Origin: JAPWJZ01 sp964575605
Lineage (GTDB): Bacteria; Pseudomonadota; Alphaproteobacteria; Micavibrionales; UBA2020
Length of the DNA: 64,000 bases
Reading direction: 5' to 3'
Assembly (NCBI GenBank): GCA_964575605.1
Contig: CAZNRN010000002.1
Location: forward strand, 1-64,000
Under the pieces are notes generated by a model. It worked only from the letters and a program-made list of their open reading frames with translations, was not told the origin of the DNA and searched no databases. Position numbers and translations under genes: made by a program. How positions within the stretch are numbered: the stretch's first letter is position 1; each line of letters begins with the position of its first letter. Positions 32,865 to 41,215 of this stretch are shown one piece after another.

Positions 32865-34007
32865 CTATTTCTTCTGGCCGGGCGCAACCACGCGGATTTT
32901 GGGCAGGTTGATATTTTCGGGTTCCGCCATGACGATGTTGCTGCGCGGCGACACAGCGTTGAAATCGCCAGAGAGGCCGCCCTTGTTTTCCGGCGTGAAA
33001 ATCAGTTTATCGTAGTCGATCGTCTCACGGCGGTTGCCGTTCTGCGCGCGGTCGTACTGGCCCTGCAACTGCTGCTCGAAATTATCCATGTGTGCGCGCA
33101 AGGCGATATCGGCGCCCGGCACGGGCAACAATCCCGCCGCGCCCACAACAACCTCTTTCGCCACATTCGCGTTGCGGCGCATTTCGGCGAAGGTGCGCGC
33201 GTGTTCGGATTGCGAAATCTCGGCAGGCGTCTGGCCCGTAACGGCCGGCAGTTCGGCGGCACTGGCCGATGAAACCGACGAGACGGCGGCGATGACGCCC
33301 AGCGCCGTGCCGATGCCCGGCAGTTTTTTCGCCACGGCCTTGCCAGCCCCTTTGAGGAACGACGAGGATTCCGCGACCGCATGCGCGGCTTTGGCGACAT
33401 CCGCGCCTGTAGTTGCAACAGTTGCCGCCGCCTTGATGCCGGCGGCGGTGGTGAAGGCCTTGCCCTCGTTTTTGGCGAGGAAGTTGCCGATGATGGATAA
33501 TTCTTCGCGGCCGTTCAGCAGGCCTGCTTCCTTGAAAACTTTGGTGGCCGATGTACGTGCGGCGTCGGGCACGGTCTTGCCCGCTGCGATATCGCGCATG
33601 GTTTCAAGCGCGGGGCCCGCCTTGTCGCCCTGTTTCGCAAGCCGCGATGCGGCGTCCCGGATATCGGATTGCATGATGGCATGCCCGCCCGAATTCAGGA
33701 TTGATTCAGGCACGGCCGCGCCGTTGGTCTTGACCCAGTCGGCGACAGATTTCACCGACGCGGGGTCGCTGCCGAATTTGCCGATGTTTGCTTTAAGGAG
33801 TGTTTTCTCCGGCTCGGTTAAAACCTTGCCTTCTTTCAGGTGCTGCAGCGCCGATGCGCCCTCGCGCGTGCCTTCCAGTTTCTTCATGCCGTCGCGCAGC
33901 ATGGTGAAATCGTCCTTGGTAAAGAAATCGCGCGTCGTGGTCCAGCTCTGGCGCCCCCCCATGGTCAGGTCGATGACAACTTTGCCGTCGCGGGTATGTT
34001 CAGCCAT
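32865..34007 (-). CDS. Large helical protein with Ala/Ser-rich hydrophobic core
   Basis: Unrecognised 380-residue protein. The N-terminal about 190 residues look alpha-helical and polar. A hydrophobic Ala/Gly-rich region at about residues 190-260 follows (AGIKAAATVATTGADVAKAA, KKLPGIGTALGVIAAVSSVS) and another at about 290 (EVVVGAAGLLPVPGADIALR). The end is INLPKIRVVAPGQKK. The KKxPxIG-hydrophobic pattern also occurs in the PP2C-like protein at 52.3-54.0 kb (KKVPVIGAVVTAGFVLHEAG), suggesting related membrane-active modules. Such architecture is reminiscent of polymorphic toxins or effectors, but there is no catalytic motif or secretion marker to prove it. Confidence 0.7.
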   Translation of the reverse strand: MAEHTRDGKVVIDLTMGGRQSWTTTRDFFTKDDFTMLRDGMKKLEGTREGASALQHLKEGKVLTEPEKTLLKANIGKFGSDPASVKSVADWVKTNGAAVPESILNSGGHAIMQSDIRDAASRLAKQGDKAGPALETMRDIAAGKTVPDAARTSATKVFKEAGLLNGREELSIIGNFLAKNEGKAFTTAAGIKAAATVATTGADVAKAAHAVAESSSFLKGAGKAVAKKLPGIGTALGVIAAVSSVSSASAAELPAVTGQTPAEISQSEHARTFAEMRRNANVAKEVVVGAAGLLPVPGADIALRAHMDNFEQQLQGQYDRAQNGNRRETIDYDKLIFTPENKGGLSGDFNAVSPRSNIVMAEPENINLPKIRVVAPGQKK

Positions 34008-34081
34008 AAAGCCTCCAGATTCGGGACATATATTATGTTATCCGAAGGCGGTAAAGGTTGGCTTAATACGGTCGTTCAATA

Positions 34082-34675
34082 TTAAGCGGCTGGATTCGTT
34101 GGGGGAATGTCTTCCGGCGTCTGGATCTGGTCGCGGTCGGCCTGCCAGAGGTAGCGCCAGTACAAAAGGTTCACGCCGCCATAGGTCACGAAAATGCCGG
34201 GGCCGAAGAACATCTCGCGGAACGGGGATTCGAGCGCGAAGCCCGTCACCGTGGTGAAGGCCGCGGCGGTGAAGCCGAAAACCATCATCCGCTTGCGCGC
34301 CGCCACGGCCAGCGCGGTCGTCTCGTTATAAAGGCGCGGCAGGAAAACGATGGCCGCCCAGTAGCAGAAAAGGCTGACCTGGCTGGCGGCCGGGTTGCGC
34401 CAGGGATCGTTGCCCAGCAGCAGCCAGCTGAAAAGGCCAAGCCCCAGCAGCGCGAAGAAGCAATAGCTGGACACTGCCGCGCGCGCGGGCGGATACAGCG
34501 TTTTCGACAGCTGCCGGTCGGCAAGGAAAGCGACGCAGAGGTAGAGCGCGGCGATAGAAATATCCTTGAGGAAATGCGCGAGGTCGCCGCCCGAAAACCA
34601 CCATTCGCCGATGCCCGCCACGAAAAGGCCGACAACGACAAAGCGCAGGCAGGATTTCAGCAGGGACGGTTGCAT
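34082..34675 (-). CDS. Multi-span membrane protein, unknown function
   Basis: Protein of 197 residues with about six hydrophobic helices spread over almost the whole length (e.g. FVVVGLFVAGIGEWWF, CFFALLGLGLFSWLLLG, VSLFCYWAAIVFLP). The C terminus is polar (DQIQTPEDIPPTNPAA). A GGAGC motif lies upstream of the ATG at 34675. No family recognised. Divergent from the DUF898 gene, 131 bases between starts. Confidence 0.72.
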   Translation of the reverse strand: MQPSLLKSCLRFVVVGLFVAGIGEWWFSGGDLAHFLKDISIAALYLCVAFLADRQLSKTLYPPARAAVSSYCFFALLGLGLFSWLLLGNDPWRNPAASQVSLFCYWAAIVFLPRLYNETTALAVAARKRMMVFGFTAAAFTTVTGFALESPFREMFFGPGIFVTYGGVNLLYWRYLWQADRDQIQTPEDIPPTNPAA

Positions 34676-34761
34676 TGGAAGCTCCTGTAAAGTCTCGCAA
34701 AGCCAAGCTTAAATGATTCCTGTTTTATTAACCAATCTTTGCTAGGCTTAAGTGGGGTATT

Positions 34762-34778
34762 GGCGGCGCTGTGCCGCC
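34762..34778 (+). promoter_or_regulatory. GC-rich hairpin in leader of DUF898 gene
   Basis: GGCGGC-GCTGT-GCCGCC forms a six-base-pair stem and is followed by an AT-rich stretch (AATTTATTTTATA). It sits about 30 bases before the DUF898 ATG and could be part of a leader structure or a terminator-like element; its function is unknown. Confidence 0.35.
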
Positions 34779-34806
34779 ATAATTTATTTTATACAAGGGG
34801 CATATT

Positions 34807-35781
34807 ATGGAACAACAACCTGCGCCGCAGCCAGCAGCCGAAAAAAAAGCGCCGCTGAAGGTCAACCGTTTCACCTACTGTGGCAAGACCGGCGCGCTCT
34901 ACGGCATCTGGATCAAGCAGCTGTTGCTGCGCATCATCACGCTCGGCATTTACGGCCCCTGGGGCAAGACGAATATCCGCCGCTACCTCTTCGCCGCGAT
35001 GGAGCTGGACGGCGACCGATTCGAATACCTCGGCACGGGTAAAGAACTTTTCATCGGCATCCTGATGGCGATCCCGGGTTACCTCGTCTTCGCGGGTGCC
35101 TACATGGCGCTGGAATTCAAGGTGGGCCCCGGCTTCGGCAACCTCGTGCTGATCCCGCTGTTCTATATCGTGCCGGCGATCATGTATTCGGGCTACCGTT
35201 ACCGTGTCAACCGCACGCAGTGGCGCGGCATCCGCTCGCGCATGGGCGGCTCCGCCTTCGGGTATGCGGGGAAATACCTCGTCGGCACCATTATCACGCT
35301 ATTCACGCTGGGCTTCATGTCGCCGTCGGTCGACCTCGGCCGCTGGGAATACCATGTGCGCAATATGCAGTTCGGCTCGGTCCCCTTACGCTTCAAGGGC
35401 GACCCGAAGCGCCTGCGCGCGACAAACATCACCACGCTGCTGCTGTTTATCCCGACGCTCGGCTTCTCGCGCCTCTGGTACATGGCGGCGCTGGAGCGGG
35501 AAAAGATGCGCGGCCTTGCGCTCGCCCACCTGCGCTTCCGCCTGACCGCCAAGGGCGGCGATTATATCTGGCTGGCGCTGGGCAACCTCGGCATCATGAT
35601 CATCACGCTGGGCTTTGGTACGCCGATTGTCATCAACCGCAACATGCACTTCCTTGAAAAGCACCTGGCCATCGGCGGCGAGCTTGCCGCGTTTAACGCC
35701 GAACAGGTGGCCAAGGGCGGCGCCGGCGACGCAGAAGGCCTGGCCGACGTTTTCGACATCGACCTCGGCATCGCAGGATAA
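34807..35781 (+). CDS. YjgN family (DUF898) membrane protein
   Basis: Integral membrane protein of 324 residues of the DUF898/YjgN family. Family-typical segments are GKTGALYGIWIKQLLLRIIT, GIYGPWGKTNIRRYLFAAME and YRVNRTQWRGIRSRMGGSAF; about six hydrophobic helices are visible. The tail after residue 290 is acidic/Ala-rich. Family function is not established. Ribosome-binding site CAAGGGG precedes the ATG. The M48 peptidase gene starts three bases after the stop; DUF898 and M48 proteins are frequent neighbours, suggesting a joint role at the membrane. Confidence 0.9.
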   Translation: MEQQPAPQPAAEKKAPLKVNRFTYCGKTGALYGIWIKQLLLRIITLGIYGPWGKTNIRRYLFAAMELDGDRFEYLGTGKELFIGILMAIPGYLVFAGAYMALEFKVGPGFGNLVLIPLFYIVPAIMYSGYRYRVNRTQWRGIRSRMGGSAFGYAGKYLVGTIITLFTLGFMSPSVDLGRWEYHVRNMQFGSVPLRFKGDPKRLRATNITTLLLFIPTLGFSRLWYMAALEREKMRGLALAHLRFRLTAKGGDYIWLALGNLGIMIITLGFGTPIVINRNMHFLEKHLAIGGELAAFNAEQVAKGGAGDAEGLADVFDIDLGIAG

Positions 35782-35784
35782 GGC

Positions 35785-36852
35785 ATGCGCGCCAAGTTCT
35801 ACGACGGCCGGCAGATGCGACCGATCGACGTGCTGATCGGCGCGCACGAGCTTGACCTTGTCATCATGACCGCAACCGACGGCACGCCGATGCGCAACTG
35901 GGCGTGGAAGGACGTCGTGGTGATGAGCCGTCCGGGCGGCGGCGTAGAAGGCGTGTTATCGCACCGCAGCGAGGCCGACTGCCGCCTTGTCATCGACGAA
36001 GGCCTCTGGGCTTCCGAAATCGCGCTTAAACTGCCCGCGCGCAACCCGCTGCCGCCGATGGGCAATTATCTCGCGCTTTTTCTGGGCGCCATCGCGGTGG
36101 TCGCGGCCATCATCTGGGGCACGCCCTTGCTGCTCGACATGTCCGTGCGCCTCGTCCCGCGCAGCTGGGAGGAACCGGTCGGCGACATGGCCTCCGCCTC
36201 CTTCGTCGAGGGCGGGGTCTGCAAAGGCTCGCAGGTCGCCAGGGACGCGCTGGAGCGCGTCGCCAAACAGCTGGACGAAAACCACGGCACCTTCAAGGTC
36301 ACGGTGGTGAACGAAAAAATCGTCAACGCGCTGACCTTCCCGGGGCAGCGCATTTTATTGTTCCGCGGCTTCGTCGACCAGTCGGCGACGCAGGAGGAAT
36401 TCCTGGGCGTGCTGGCGCATGAAGTCGGCCATGCCTATTACCGCCACCCCTTCCGCGGCTTCGCGCGGCAGATGGGCATGCGCGTGCTGCTGGGGCTGCT
36501 GGTGGGCGACGCGGGCGCGCTAACCACCGCAACCGACGCCGCCAATACCCTGCTCGCGCTACAGGGCAGCCGCGAATTCGAGCTGGAAGCCGATGCCTAT
36601 GCGGTCAAGGTGCTGGCCAAAAACGGGATTGGCACCGGCGGTCTTGCGACCTTCCTCAAAAAAGCCGAGGCCGAGTTCAAGAAAGACGTCGATATCGACA
36701 TCCCCGAATTCATGAGCACCCACCCGGTGAATGACACGCGCATCGAAAAGCTGAACGCCGAAATTGCCAAGCTGGACAAGAAGGCCAAAAAAGCCCCCGC
36801 CCGCGGCTTCACCGATCGCGAATGGGCGGCGGTCAAGGCATATTGCAGGTAG
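35785..36852 (+). CDS. Membrane-anchored M48 family metallopeptidase
   Basis: Zinc endopeptidase of 355 residues. An N-terminal about 90-residue domain precedes a transmembrane helix at about residues 92-115 (YLALFLGAIAVVAAIIWGTP), after which the peptidase domain shows HEVGH (His212, Glu213, His216) and the third-ligand motif EFELEADAYA. STHPVNDTRIEKLNAEI near the end is typical of M48 peptidases. It probably faces the periplasm and takes part in protein quality control. Located between the DUF898 gene and a small membrane-protein gene with spacings of three bases each, so likely one operon. Confidence 0.92.
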   Translation: MRAKFYDGRQMRPIDVLIGAHELDLVIMTATDGTPMRNWAWKDVVVMSRPGGGVEGVLSHRSEADCRLVIDEGLWASEIALKLPARNPLPPMGNYLALFLGAIAVVAAIIWGTPLLLDMSVRLVPRSWEEPVGDMASASFVEGGVCKGSQVARDALERVAKQLDENHGTFKVTVVNEKIVNALTFPGQRILLFRGFVDQSATQEEFLGVLAHEVGHAYYRHPFRGFARQMGMRVLLGLLVGDAGALTTATDAANTLLALQGSREFELEADAYAVKVLAKNGIGTGGLATFLKKAEAEFKKDVDIDIPEFMSTHPVNDTRIEKLNAEIAKLDKKAKKAPARGFTDREWAAVKAYCR

Positions 36853-36855
36853 GCC

Positions 36856-37152
36856 ATGGACGCAGAAATGAAAAAGAAAATCCTGTCTTCCGCCGCCTAC
36901 GCCCTGTCGGTTGCGAACGGTGCGCTCGGCGTCTTTGCGGCAAAACGCGGCTATTATCTCGAGGGTTCCGCCGCCTTCTACGTCGGCCTGCCGCTGCTGG
37001 TGCTGGCAATCTGTGCCTTCCTGCCGCTGGCGCTGCGCAAAAAGGAAAAACTCGCGCCCGCCTGCGCGCTTGCCGCCGTCGGCACGCTTTTTTACTTGCT
37101 CTGGTTTTTCGTGTTTGCGAAAGACACCGTTATCGGCGTGATGACGCTATAG
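36856..37152 (+). CDS. Small membrane protein
   Basis: Unrecognised protein of 98 residues with three hydrophobic segments (AAYALSVANGALGVFAA, FYVGLPLLVLAICAFLPLAL, LAAVGTLFYLLWFFVFA) separated by basic loops. It starts three bases after the M48 peptidase stop and is probably the last gene of the DUF898-M48 operon. Its end overlaps the convergent GNAT gene by six bases. Confidence 0.75.
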   Translation: MDAEMKKKILSSAAYALSVANGALGVFAAKRGYYLEGSAAFYVGLPLLVLAICAFLPLALRKKEKLAPACALAAVGTLFYLLWFFVFAKDTVIGVMTL

Positions 37153-37584
37153 CTTCCTGATCAGCAGGCTGCGCCCCGTATCTTCCATCCCGCGCTCGAG
37201 GTAAAAGGCCTTGGCCTTGGTATTCGCGGCCTCGGTTTCAAGGTGGAAGATGCAGCAGCCCTTGGCGCGCGACATATCTTCGAATGCCTCCATCGCCATG
37301 GTGCCCAGCCCGCGGCCGCGGAAATCCGGCTTCATGTAGAAATCGTCAAGGTACGACGTCATGCCGCCGAACTCGATGCTCCATGAATAGCACAAGATGC
37401 CATAGCCCGCGATCACGCCGTTCTCGCGGATAACGAATACCTGCACATAGGGCGAGGGCTCGAAGGCTTTCTTCAGCGACTCTTCCGCCTTGGCCGACAT
37501 CGGGTGCCCGTCTTCTGCATGGAAGGCGCGCGCCATGGTGAGGATTTCGTTCCAGTCGTCAGGCTTGGCTTGGGCGATTTGCAT
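37147..37584 (-). CDS. GNAT family N-acetyltransferase
   Basis: Acetyl-CoA-dependent acetyltransferase of 145 residues. Motif A is clear (YLDDFYMKPDFRGRGLGTMA, acetyl-CoA pyrophosphate loop RGRGLG), with motif B near the C terminus (NTKAKAFYLERGMEDTGRSL). The substrate cannot be inferred. AGGAG lies six bases before the ATG. The MITE-like inverted repeat begins just upstream of the start. Confidence 0.9.
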   Translation of the reverse strand: MQIAQAKPDDWNEILTMARAFHAEDGHPMSAKAEESLKKAFEPSPYVQVFVIRENGVIAGYGILCYSWSIEFGGMTSYLDDFYMKPDFRGRGLGTMAMEAFEDMSRAKGCCIFHLETEAANTKAKAFYLERGMEDTGRSLLIRKL

Positions 37585-37593
37585 CGGCTCTCC

Positions 37594-37755
37594 TATTTTC
37601 CCTCTCCCCTTGCGGGAGAGGGTGCCCGCCGCAGGCGGGTGGGTGAGGGGCGCACGCGTCTGCGTGCTAAAAGTTTACCCCGCTATTCGTTCATACATCG
37701 CGCAGACGCGCGTACCCCTCACCCTGACCCTCTCCCGCAAGTGGAGAGGGAATAA
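37594..37755. repeat. MITE/REP-like inverted repeat element
   Basis: About 160 bases bounded by long imperfect inverted arms. The left arm begins TATTTTCCCTCTCCCCTTGC, continues with GGGAGAGGGT and contains GTGAGGGG and ACGCGTCTGCG. The right arm is the reverse complement with small differences (CGCAGACGCG, CCCCTCACCCT, CCCTCTCCCGCAAG, GAGAGGG). Each arm contains its own nine-base-pair CCCTCTCCC/GGGAGAGGG hairpin. The left arm has an extra GCCCGCCGCAGGCGGGTGG insert. No open reading frame fits inside. Similar CCCTCTCCC elements are widespread intergenic repeats in proteobacteria. On both sides genes point away from or across it, so it may also end transcripts. Confidence 0.8.
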
Positions 37756-37763
37756 GTGCAGGT

Positions 37764-39563
37764 TTAGGGTTTGAATTGCTTTTGCTTCGGCTTTACCGCT
37801 TCAGTCGTTGCTGCGCTATACCCCAGCTTCTCGGGCGCAATCGGCGTATAACCCACCAGCGCCGCAAAATGTACATGCACGGGGTCAAGCTCCGCGTCGA
37901 CCTTCAGCTGCTTCGCGCCAAAGGCTTTTTCAAGGTAGGTTTTCGCCACCAGCGCCTTGCGCGCGTCGCCCAGCGCCAGATCATGCGCGGCTTCTTCGGC
38001 CAGCAGCGCGCCCGACAGCACATCCGACATATGATCCATCAATTTACGTGCAAAACGCTCGCCGTCCTTCGGGTTGGCGCGCAGGTGCAACAGCGCGTTG
38101 ACCGACTGCCTCAACCCTTCATCCAGCAGCGCTTTTTCCGCCGCCATTTCGGCGGGCAGCGCGTCGGACGCCTTGCGGATGCGGTCGATGAAAACCTGGT
38201 CGCCGGGTTCCTTGCCCGCCACCATGCGCAGCAGTTCAAGCGCCTGTATGTTCGCAGGGCCTTCCCATACCGTCAGCACCATGGCATCGCGGAACAGCCT
38301 CGCCGTCGGGAATTCTTCGGTGTAGCCGTTGCCGCCCACAATCTCCAAAGCCTTCTTGGCCGACTGCACGCCGTCTTCCGCCGTGCGGTATTTGGCCAAG
38401 GCGGTCGACAGGCGCAGCCATGTATTCTGCGCGGGGTCTTTCAGCGCGGTATCGAAGGTTTTCGCGGCTTCAAAGGCCAGCGCGGTCGAAGCCTCCGACC
38501 GCAGCATCAGGTCGGCCAGTTCGTTCTGCACCATCGGATAGTTCACGATTTCCTTGCCGAAAGCCTTGCGGTGCGCGGCCCAGCTGGCGGCCTCCAGAAA
38601 AGCGCGCCGCGTGACGCCCGCCGCCCCCATGGCGTTGTGGATGCGCGAATATTCAAGCGCCTCCATCATGATTTTAAGGCCGTTCGGCGGTGCGGCCACT
38701 TCGATGACTTCCGCGCCTTCAAGGTCGATTTCGCCGGTCGCCAGCCCCTTGGTGCCGAGTTTATCTTTCAGCCGGCGGATGGAGTAATCATTTTGCGTGC
38801 CGTCTTTTTTATGGCTGGGCACAAGATAGAGCCCCAGCCCCTTGCTGCCGTCGGCAGCACCTTCCGGCCGCGCGGTCGCCAGCGCAAGGCCGGAATTCGC
38901 GTTGCTGGTAAACCATTTCAGGCCGTGCAGCTTCACGCTGCCATCCGCACCGTAAACGGCCTTCGTCGTCGTCTGGCCGATGTCCGACCCGCCGTGCAGT
39001 TCGGTGCACCATGTTCCGCCGGTTTTGGACAGCCCGTCCATGCGCGTCAGCTCATGCAGGTATTCGTCGCGCACAGCCTTGGGCGCGTAGTTGTCGAGCA
39101 CATAGGCAACCGCGCCCGTCATCGTCACGGGGCAATGCACCGAGATATCGACCTGCGACAGCATATAGCCCATGGTGAAGCTCAGCAGGTGCGGCTCGGG
39201 GTCCTTGTCGGCGAAGGCGAGCCCGATTGCGCCGCGCTTGTAGGCCTCGGCGTGGCATTCCTCGTATTTGGGGTTGAAGATAACCTTGCTCTGCTTCTGG
39301 CCAAGCTTGTTGTGCGTCTCCAGCTGCGGCGGCGCGACGCGGTCGCTGTAGCTGGCCTGTTCGTCGAGCGTGCTGCCCGTCCAGGCGCCGAAATCTTTCA
39401 GGCGCTGTTCGTTGCGCGCCAGCATCTCGGGCGCAAGACGCTGCAGGTTGCGCTGCAAATTGATGTCGCTGTCATAAAAATTGCTGCCGCGGGTTTCCTT
39501 GGGGTAGGAAACGGGAGGATTTGAATGGGGCGCAGGAATATTGCGCGGGTTATGACCGGTCAT
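37764..39563 (-). CDS. Acyl-CoA dehydrogenase, AidB-like branch
   Basis: FAD-dependent acyl-CoA dehydrogenase family protein of 599 residues. From the ATG at 39563 (GGAGATAG upstream) it shows the AidB-type segments TGGTWCTELHGGSDIGQTTT, HGLKWFTSNANSGLALATAR, RRLKDKLGTKGLATGEIDLE and IVGGNGYTEEFPTARLFRDA. AidB in E. coli is part of the alkylation response and binds DNA; related enzymes oxidise branched or long acyl-CoAs, so the substrate is uncertain. The C terminus is Lys/Pro-rich (EAVKPKQKQFKP). Divergent from a TetR gene, with a palindrome between the two, so it is probably the TetR target. Confidence 0.9.
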   Translation of the reverse strand: MTGHNPRNIPAPHSNPPVSYPKETRGSNFYDSDINLQRNLQRLAPEMLARNEQRLKDFGAWTGSTLDEQASYSDRVAPPQLETHNKLGQKQSKVIFNPKYEECHAEAYKRGAIGLAFADKDPEPHLLSFTMGYMLSQVDISVHCPVTMTGAVAYVLDNYAPKAVRDEYLHELTRMDGLSKTGGTWCTELHGGSDIGQTTTKAVYGADGSVKLHGLKWFTSNANSGLALATARPEGAADGSKGLGLYLVPSHKKDGTQNDYSIRRLKDKLGTKGLATGEIDLEGAEVIEVAAPPNGLKIMMEALEYSRIHNAMGAAGVTRRAFLEAASWAAHRKAFGKEIVNYPMVQNELADLMLRSEASTALAFEAAKTFDTALKDPAQNTWLRLSTALAKYRTAEDGVQSAKKALEIVGGNGYTEEFPTARLFRDAMVLTVWEGPANIQALELLRMVAGKEPGDQVFIDRIRKASDALPAEMAAEKALLDEGLRQSVNALLHLRANPKDGERFARKLMDHMSDVLSGALLAEEAAHDLALGDARKALVAKTYLEKAFGAKQLKVDAELDPVHVHFAALVGYTPIAPEKLGYSAATTEAVKPKQKQFKP

Positions 39564-39605
39564 ATTATTACTATCTCCATAATGCTGTGCCGGAATGATG
39601 CGCCA

Positions 39606-39623
39606 TTGCATTTCGAAGTGCAA
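39606..39623. promoter_or_regulatory. Putative TetR operator palindrome
   Basis: TTGCATTTCGAAGTGCAA, an 18-base palindrome with only one mismatched pair (16 of 18 bases symmetric), placed 43 bases upstream of the dehydrogenase ATG and 84 bases upstream of the TetR ATG. TetR repressors bind such sites next to their own gene. TTGACC at 39630-39635 may be a -35 element of tetR, in which case the operator overlaps its upstream edge. Confidence 0.6.
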
Positions 39624-39706
39624 CAGCTATTGACCGGTTATCTGAACGATGAGAGGATATTTTTTAACAGGCACTACGGGGTTCATGTATTGAAGGGGTT
39701 TTCATC

Positions 39707-40315
39707 ATGACGGCTGTACGGCACGAAGATTTACAGAAAAAATTCCGCTATCACCACGGCAACCTGCGCGAGTCGCTGCTTGCGGCCGCACAGGATATTC
39801 TCGCGACGCAGGGCGTCGAGGAATTGAGCCTCAGGAAACTGGCGCGCGTCACCGGCGTCACGCAGGCCGCGCCCTACACATACTTTGACAGCAAGGATGA
39901 TTTGCTGGCGGCGGTTGCCGAAAGCGGCTTCCAGAAACTCGCGCTGCAAATGGCCGAAGACGCAACGGGCGCACCATCAGCCCGCGCACGCATCGAACGC
40001 CTGATCACCAGCTACATCAGGTTTGCGCAGGAAAACCGCCCGCTCTTCCAGATCATGTTCGGCCGCGAACTGGCCGACCTGAAAAAATTCCCGACGCTGG
40101 CGATGACCGCAGGCAAAAGCTACGCGCTCTTCTCCGCCGCCTTGGCGAAACAGGAAGGCGACGCGAAATTCCTGACCGTCGCCATCTGGAGCCTCTGCCA
40201 CGGCCTGACCACCTTGATTGTGGAAGAAAAGGTCGAGGTGACAAAATTCGGCGCGAACGACACCGCCGATTTCGTCAGCCGCGTCACGAACTTGTTCTCC
40301 GACAAAATCGGCTGA
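39707..40315 (+). CDS. TetR/AcrR family transcriptional regulator
   Basis: Repressor of 202 residues. The N-terminal helix-turn-helix domain contains RESLLAAAQDILATQGVEEL, SLRKLARVTGVTQAAPYTYF and DSKDDLLAAVAESGF. The C-terminal ligand domain (IERLITSYIRFAQENRPLFQ, MFGRELADLKKFP) resembles the WHG-type TetR C-terminal domain. AAGGGG lies upstream of the ATG. It is divergent from the AidB-like acyl-CoA dehydrogenase; an acyl-CoA or fatty-acid signal would be logical but is inferred. Confidence 0.93.
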   Translation: MTAVRHEDLQKKFRYHHGNLRESLLAAAQDILATQGVEELSLRKLARVTGVTQAAPYTYFDSKDDLLAAVAESGFQKLALQMAEDATGAPSARARIERLITSYIRFAQENRPLFQIMFGRELADLKKFPTLAMTAGKSYALFSAALAKQEGDAKFLTVAIWSLCHGLTTLIVEEKVEVTKFGANDTADFVSRVTNLFSDKIG

Positions 40316-40334
40316 ATTTAAGGTTTATATCTTT

Positions 40335-40368
40335 AAAAAGCACCCCTGCCGCGGCGGGGGTGTTTTTT
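40335..40368. terminator. Bidirectional intrinsic terminator
   Basis: CACCCCTGCCGCGGCGGGGGTG (given as CACCCCTGCC then GCGGCGGGGGTG, 40341-40362) forms a strong stem, flanked by AAAAAG on the left and TTTTTT (40363-40368) on the right. It can end both the tetR transcript and the convergent kinase transcript. Confidence 0.88.
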
Positions 40369-41215
40369 ATTCGAACTTCTCGAGGATGCGCTGCACCTTG
40401 CGCGCGTAGGACGCGCCGAAAAGGCGTGTATGCACCAGCAGGGGGTAAAGGTTGTAAATATCCATGCGTTCTTCATAGAAGCCTGCGCGGATGGGGCGCA
40501 GGGAATTGTATTTGGCGAAGAAGCTGTCGTTGAACGAATTGAACAGCCGGATAAAGGCGAGTTCAATCTCGGGGTCGGCATAATAGATAGCAGGGTCAAG
40601 GAAGGCCGCGACCCTGCCCCTGCGCGCCAGAATGTTGCCGCCCCATATATCGCCGTGGATCAGCGATGGCGCGGCGGCACCCTTCAGCATGCCGGGCAGG
40701 CGTGCGATCAGCTTGTCGATCTGCTTCATGATTTTCGCGTCGATTTTCTTTTCGTTCAGCGCTTCTTTCGCCATGAAGCCGAGGCGATGCTCGATAAAGA
40801 AGGCTGCCCAGTCCTTGCCCTGTTTGTTGGGCTGGCGGAGCGAGCCGATAAGTGTGTCGCGCTCGAGCCCGTACTGGTCGGCGGTGATGGCATGCAGCTG
40901 TGCCAGCAGCTCGGCGGCATTGGTCTGGCCGTGGTCTTCGAGTCCGTAGCTCGATTCCACGAAATCCATCATGATCACGTGCTCGTTGCTGTAATAGACA
41001 TTGGGCACGGGCAGCTGCGACCTGCTTTTCAGGTACCCCAGCATCCAGGCCTCGATGTCCAGCCCGCGCTCCGCCACCTTGGCGACGAACTGGCGGCGGT
41101 CTTCCATCAGCACGCGGTAGATCTGCGCGTTGTTCGCGGCCGACAGCGGGGTAATCGAATTGATGCGCCCCTTCAGGTGGGCTTCGATTTCCTTCTGGAT
41201 GTTCTGGATGATCAT
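40367..41215 (-). CDS. Fructosamine/ketosamine-3-kinase family protein
   Basis: Kinase of 282 residues with the aminoglycoside-phosphotransferase fold. Motifs: FVAKVAERGLDIEAWMLGYL (ATP-lysine region), SLIHGDIWGGNILARRGRVA (catalytic loop HGDxxxxN) and FLDPAIYYADPEIELAFIRL (metal-binding DP). The family phosphorylates ketoamines on glycated protein so that the adduct is released; bacterial members often prefer ribulosamines or erythrulosamines. It overlaps the low-molecular-weight phosphatase gene upstream by four bases (ATGA), a pairing reported for deglycation systems. The shared terminator lies immediately after its stop. Confidence 0.9.
   Translation of the reverse strand: MIIQNIQKEIEAHLKGRINSITPLSAANNAQIYRVLMEDRRQFVAKVAERGLDIEAWMLGYLKSRSQLPVPNVYYSNEHVIMMDFVESSYGLEDHGQTNAAELLAQLHAITADQYGLERDTLIGSLRQPNKQGKDWAAFFIEHRLGFMAKEALNEKKIDAKIMKQIDKLIARLPGMLKGAAAPSLIHGDIWGGNILARRGRVAAFLDPAIYYADPEIELAFIRLFNSFNDSFFAKYNSLRPIRAGFYEERMDIYNLYPLLVHTRLFGASYARKVQRILEKFE

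Noticed and set aside
37594..37755. Possible CRISPR-like repeats near 37.6 kb
   Set aside because: The repeats are inverted, not direct, and there are only two arms without regular spacers.
37764..37800. C terminus EAVKPKQKQFKP of the acyl-CoA dehydrogenase as an eighth member of the tail family
   Set aside because: Contains K-P and basic residues but lacks the P-[L/I]-x-[L/I]-K core, so I do not count it.
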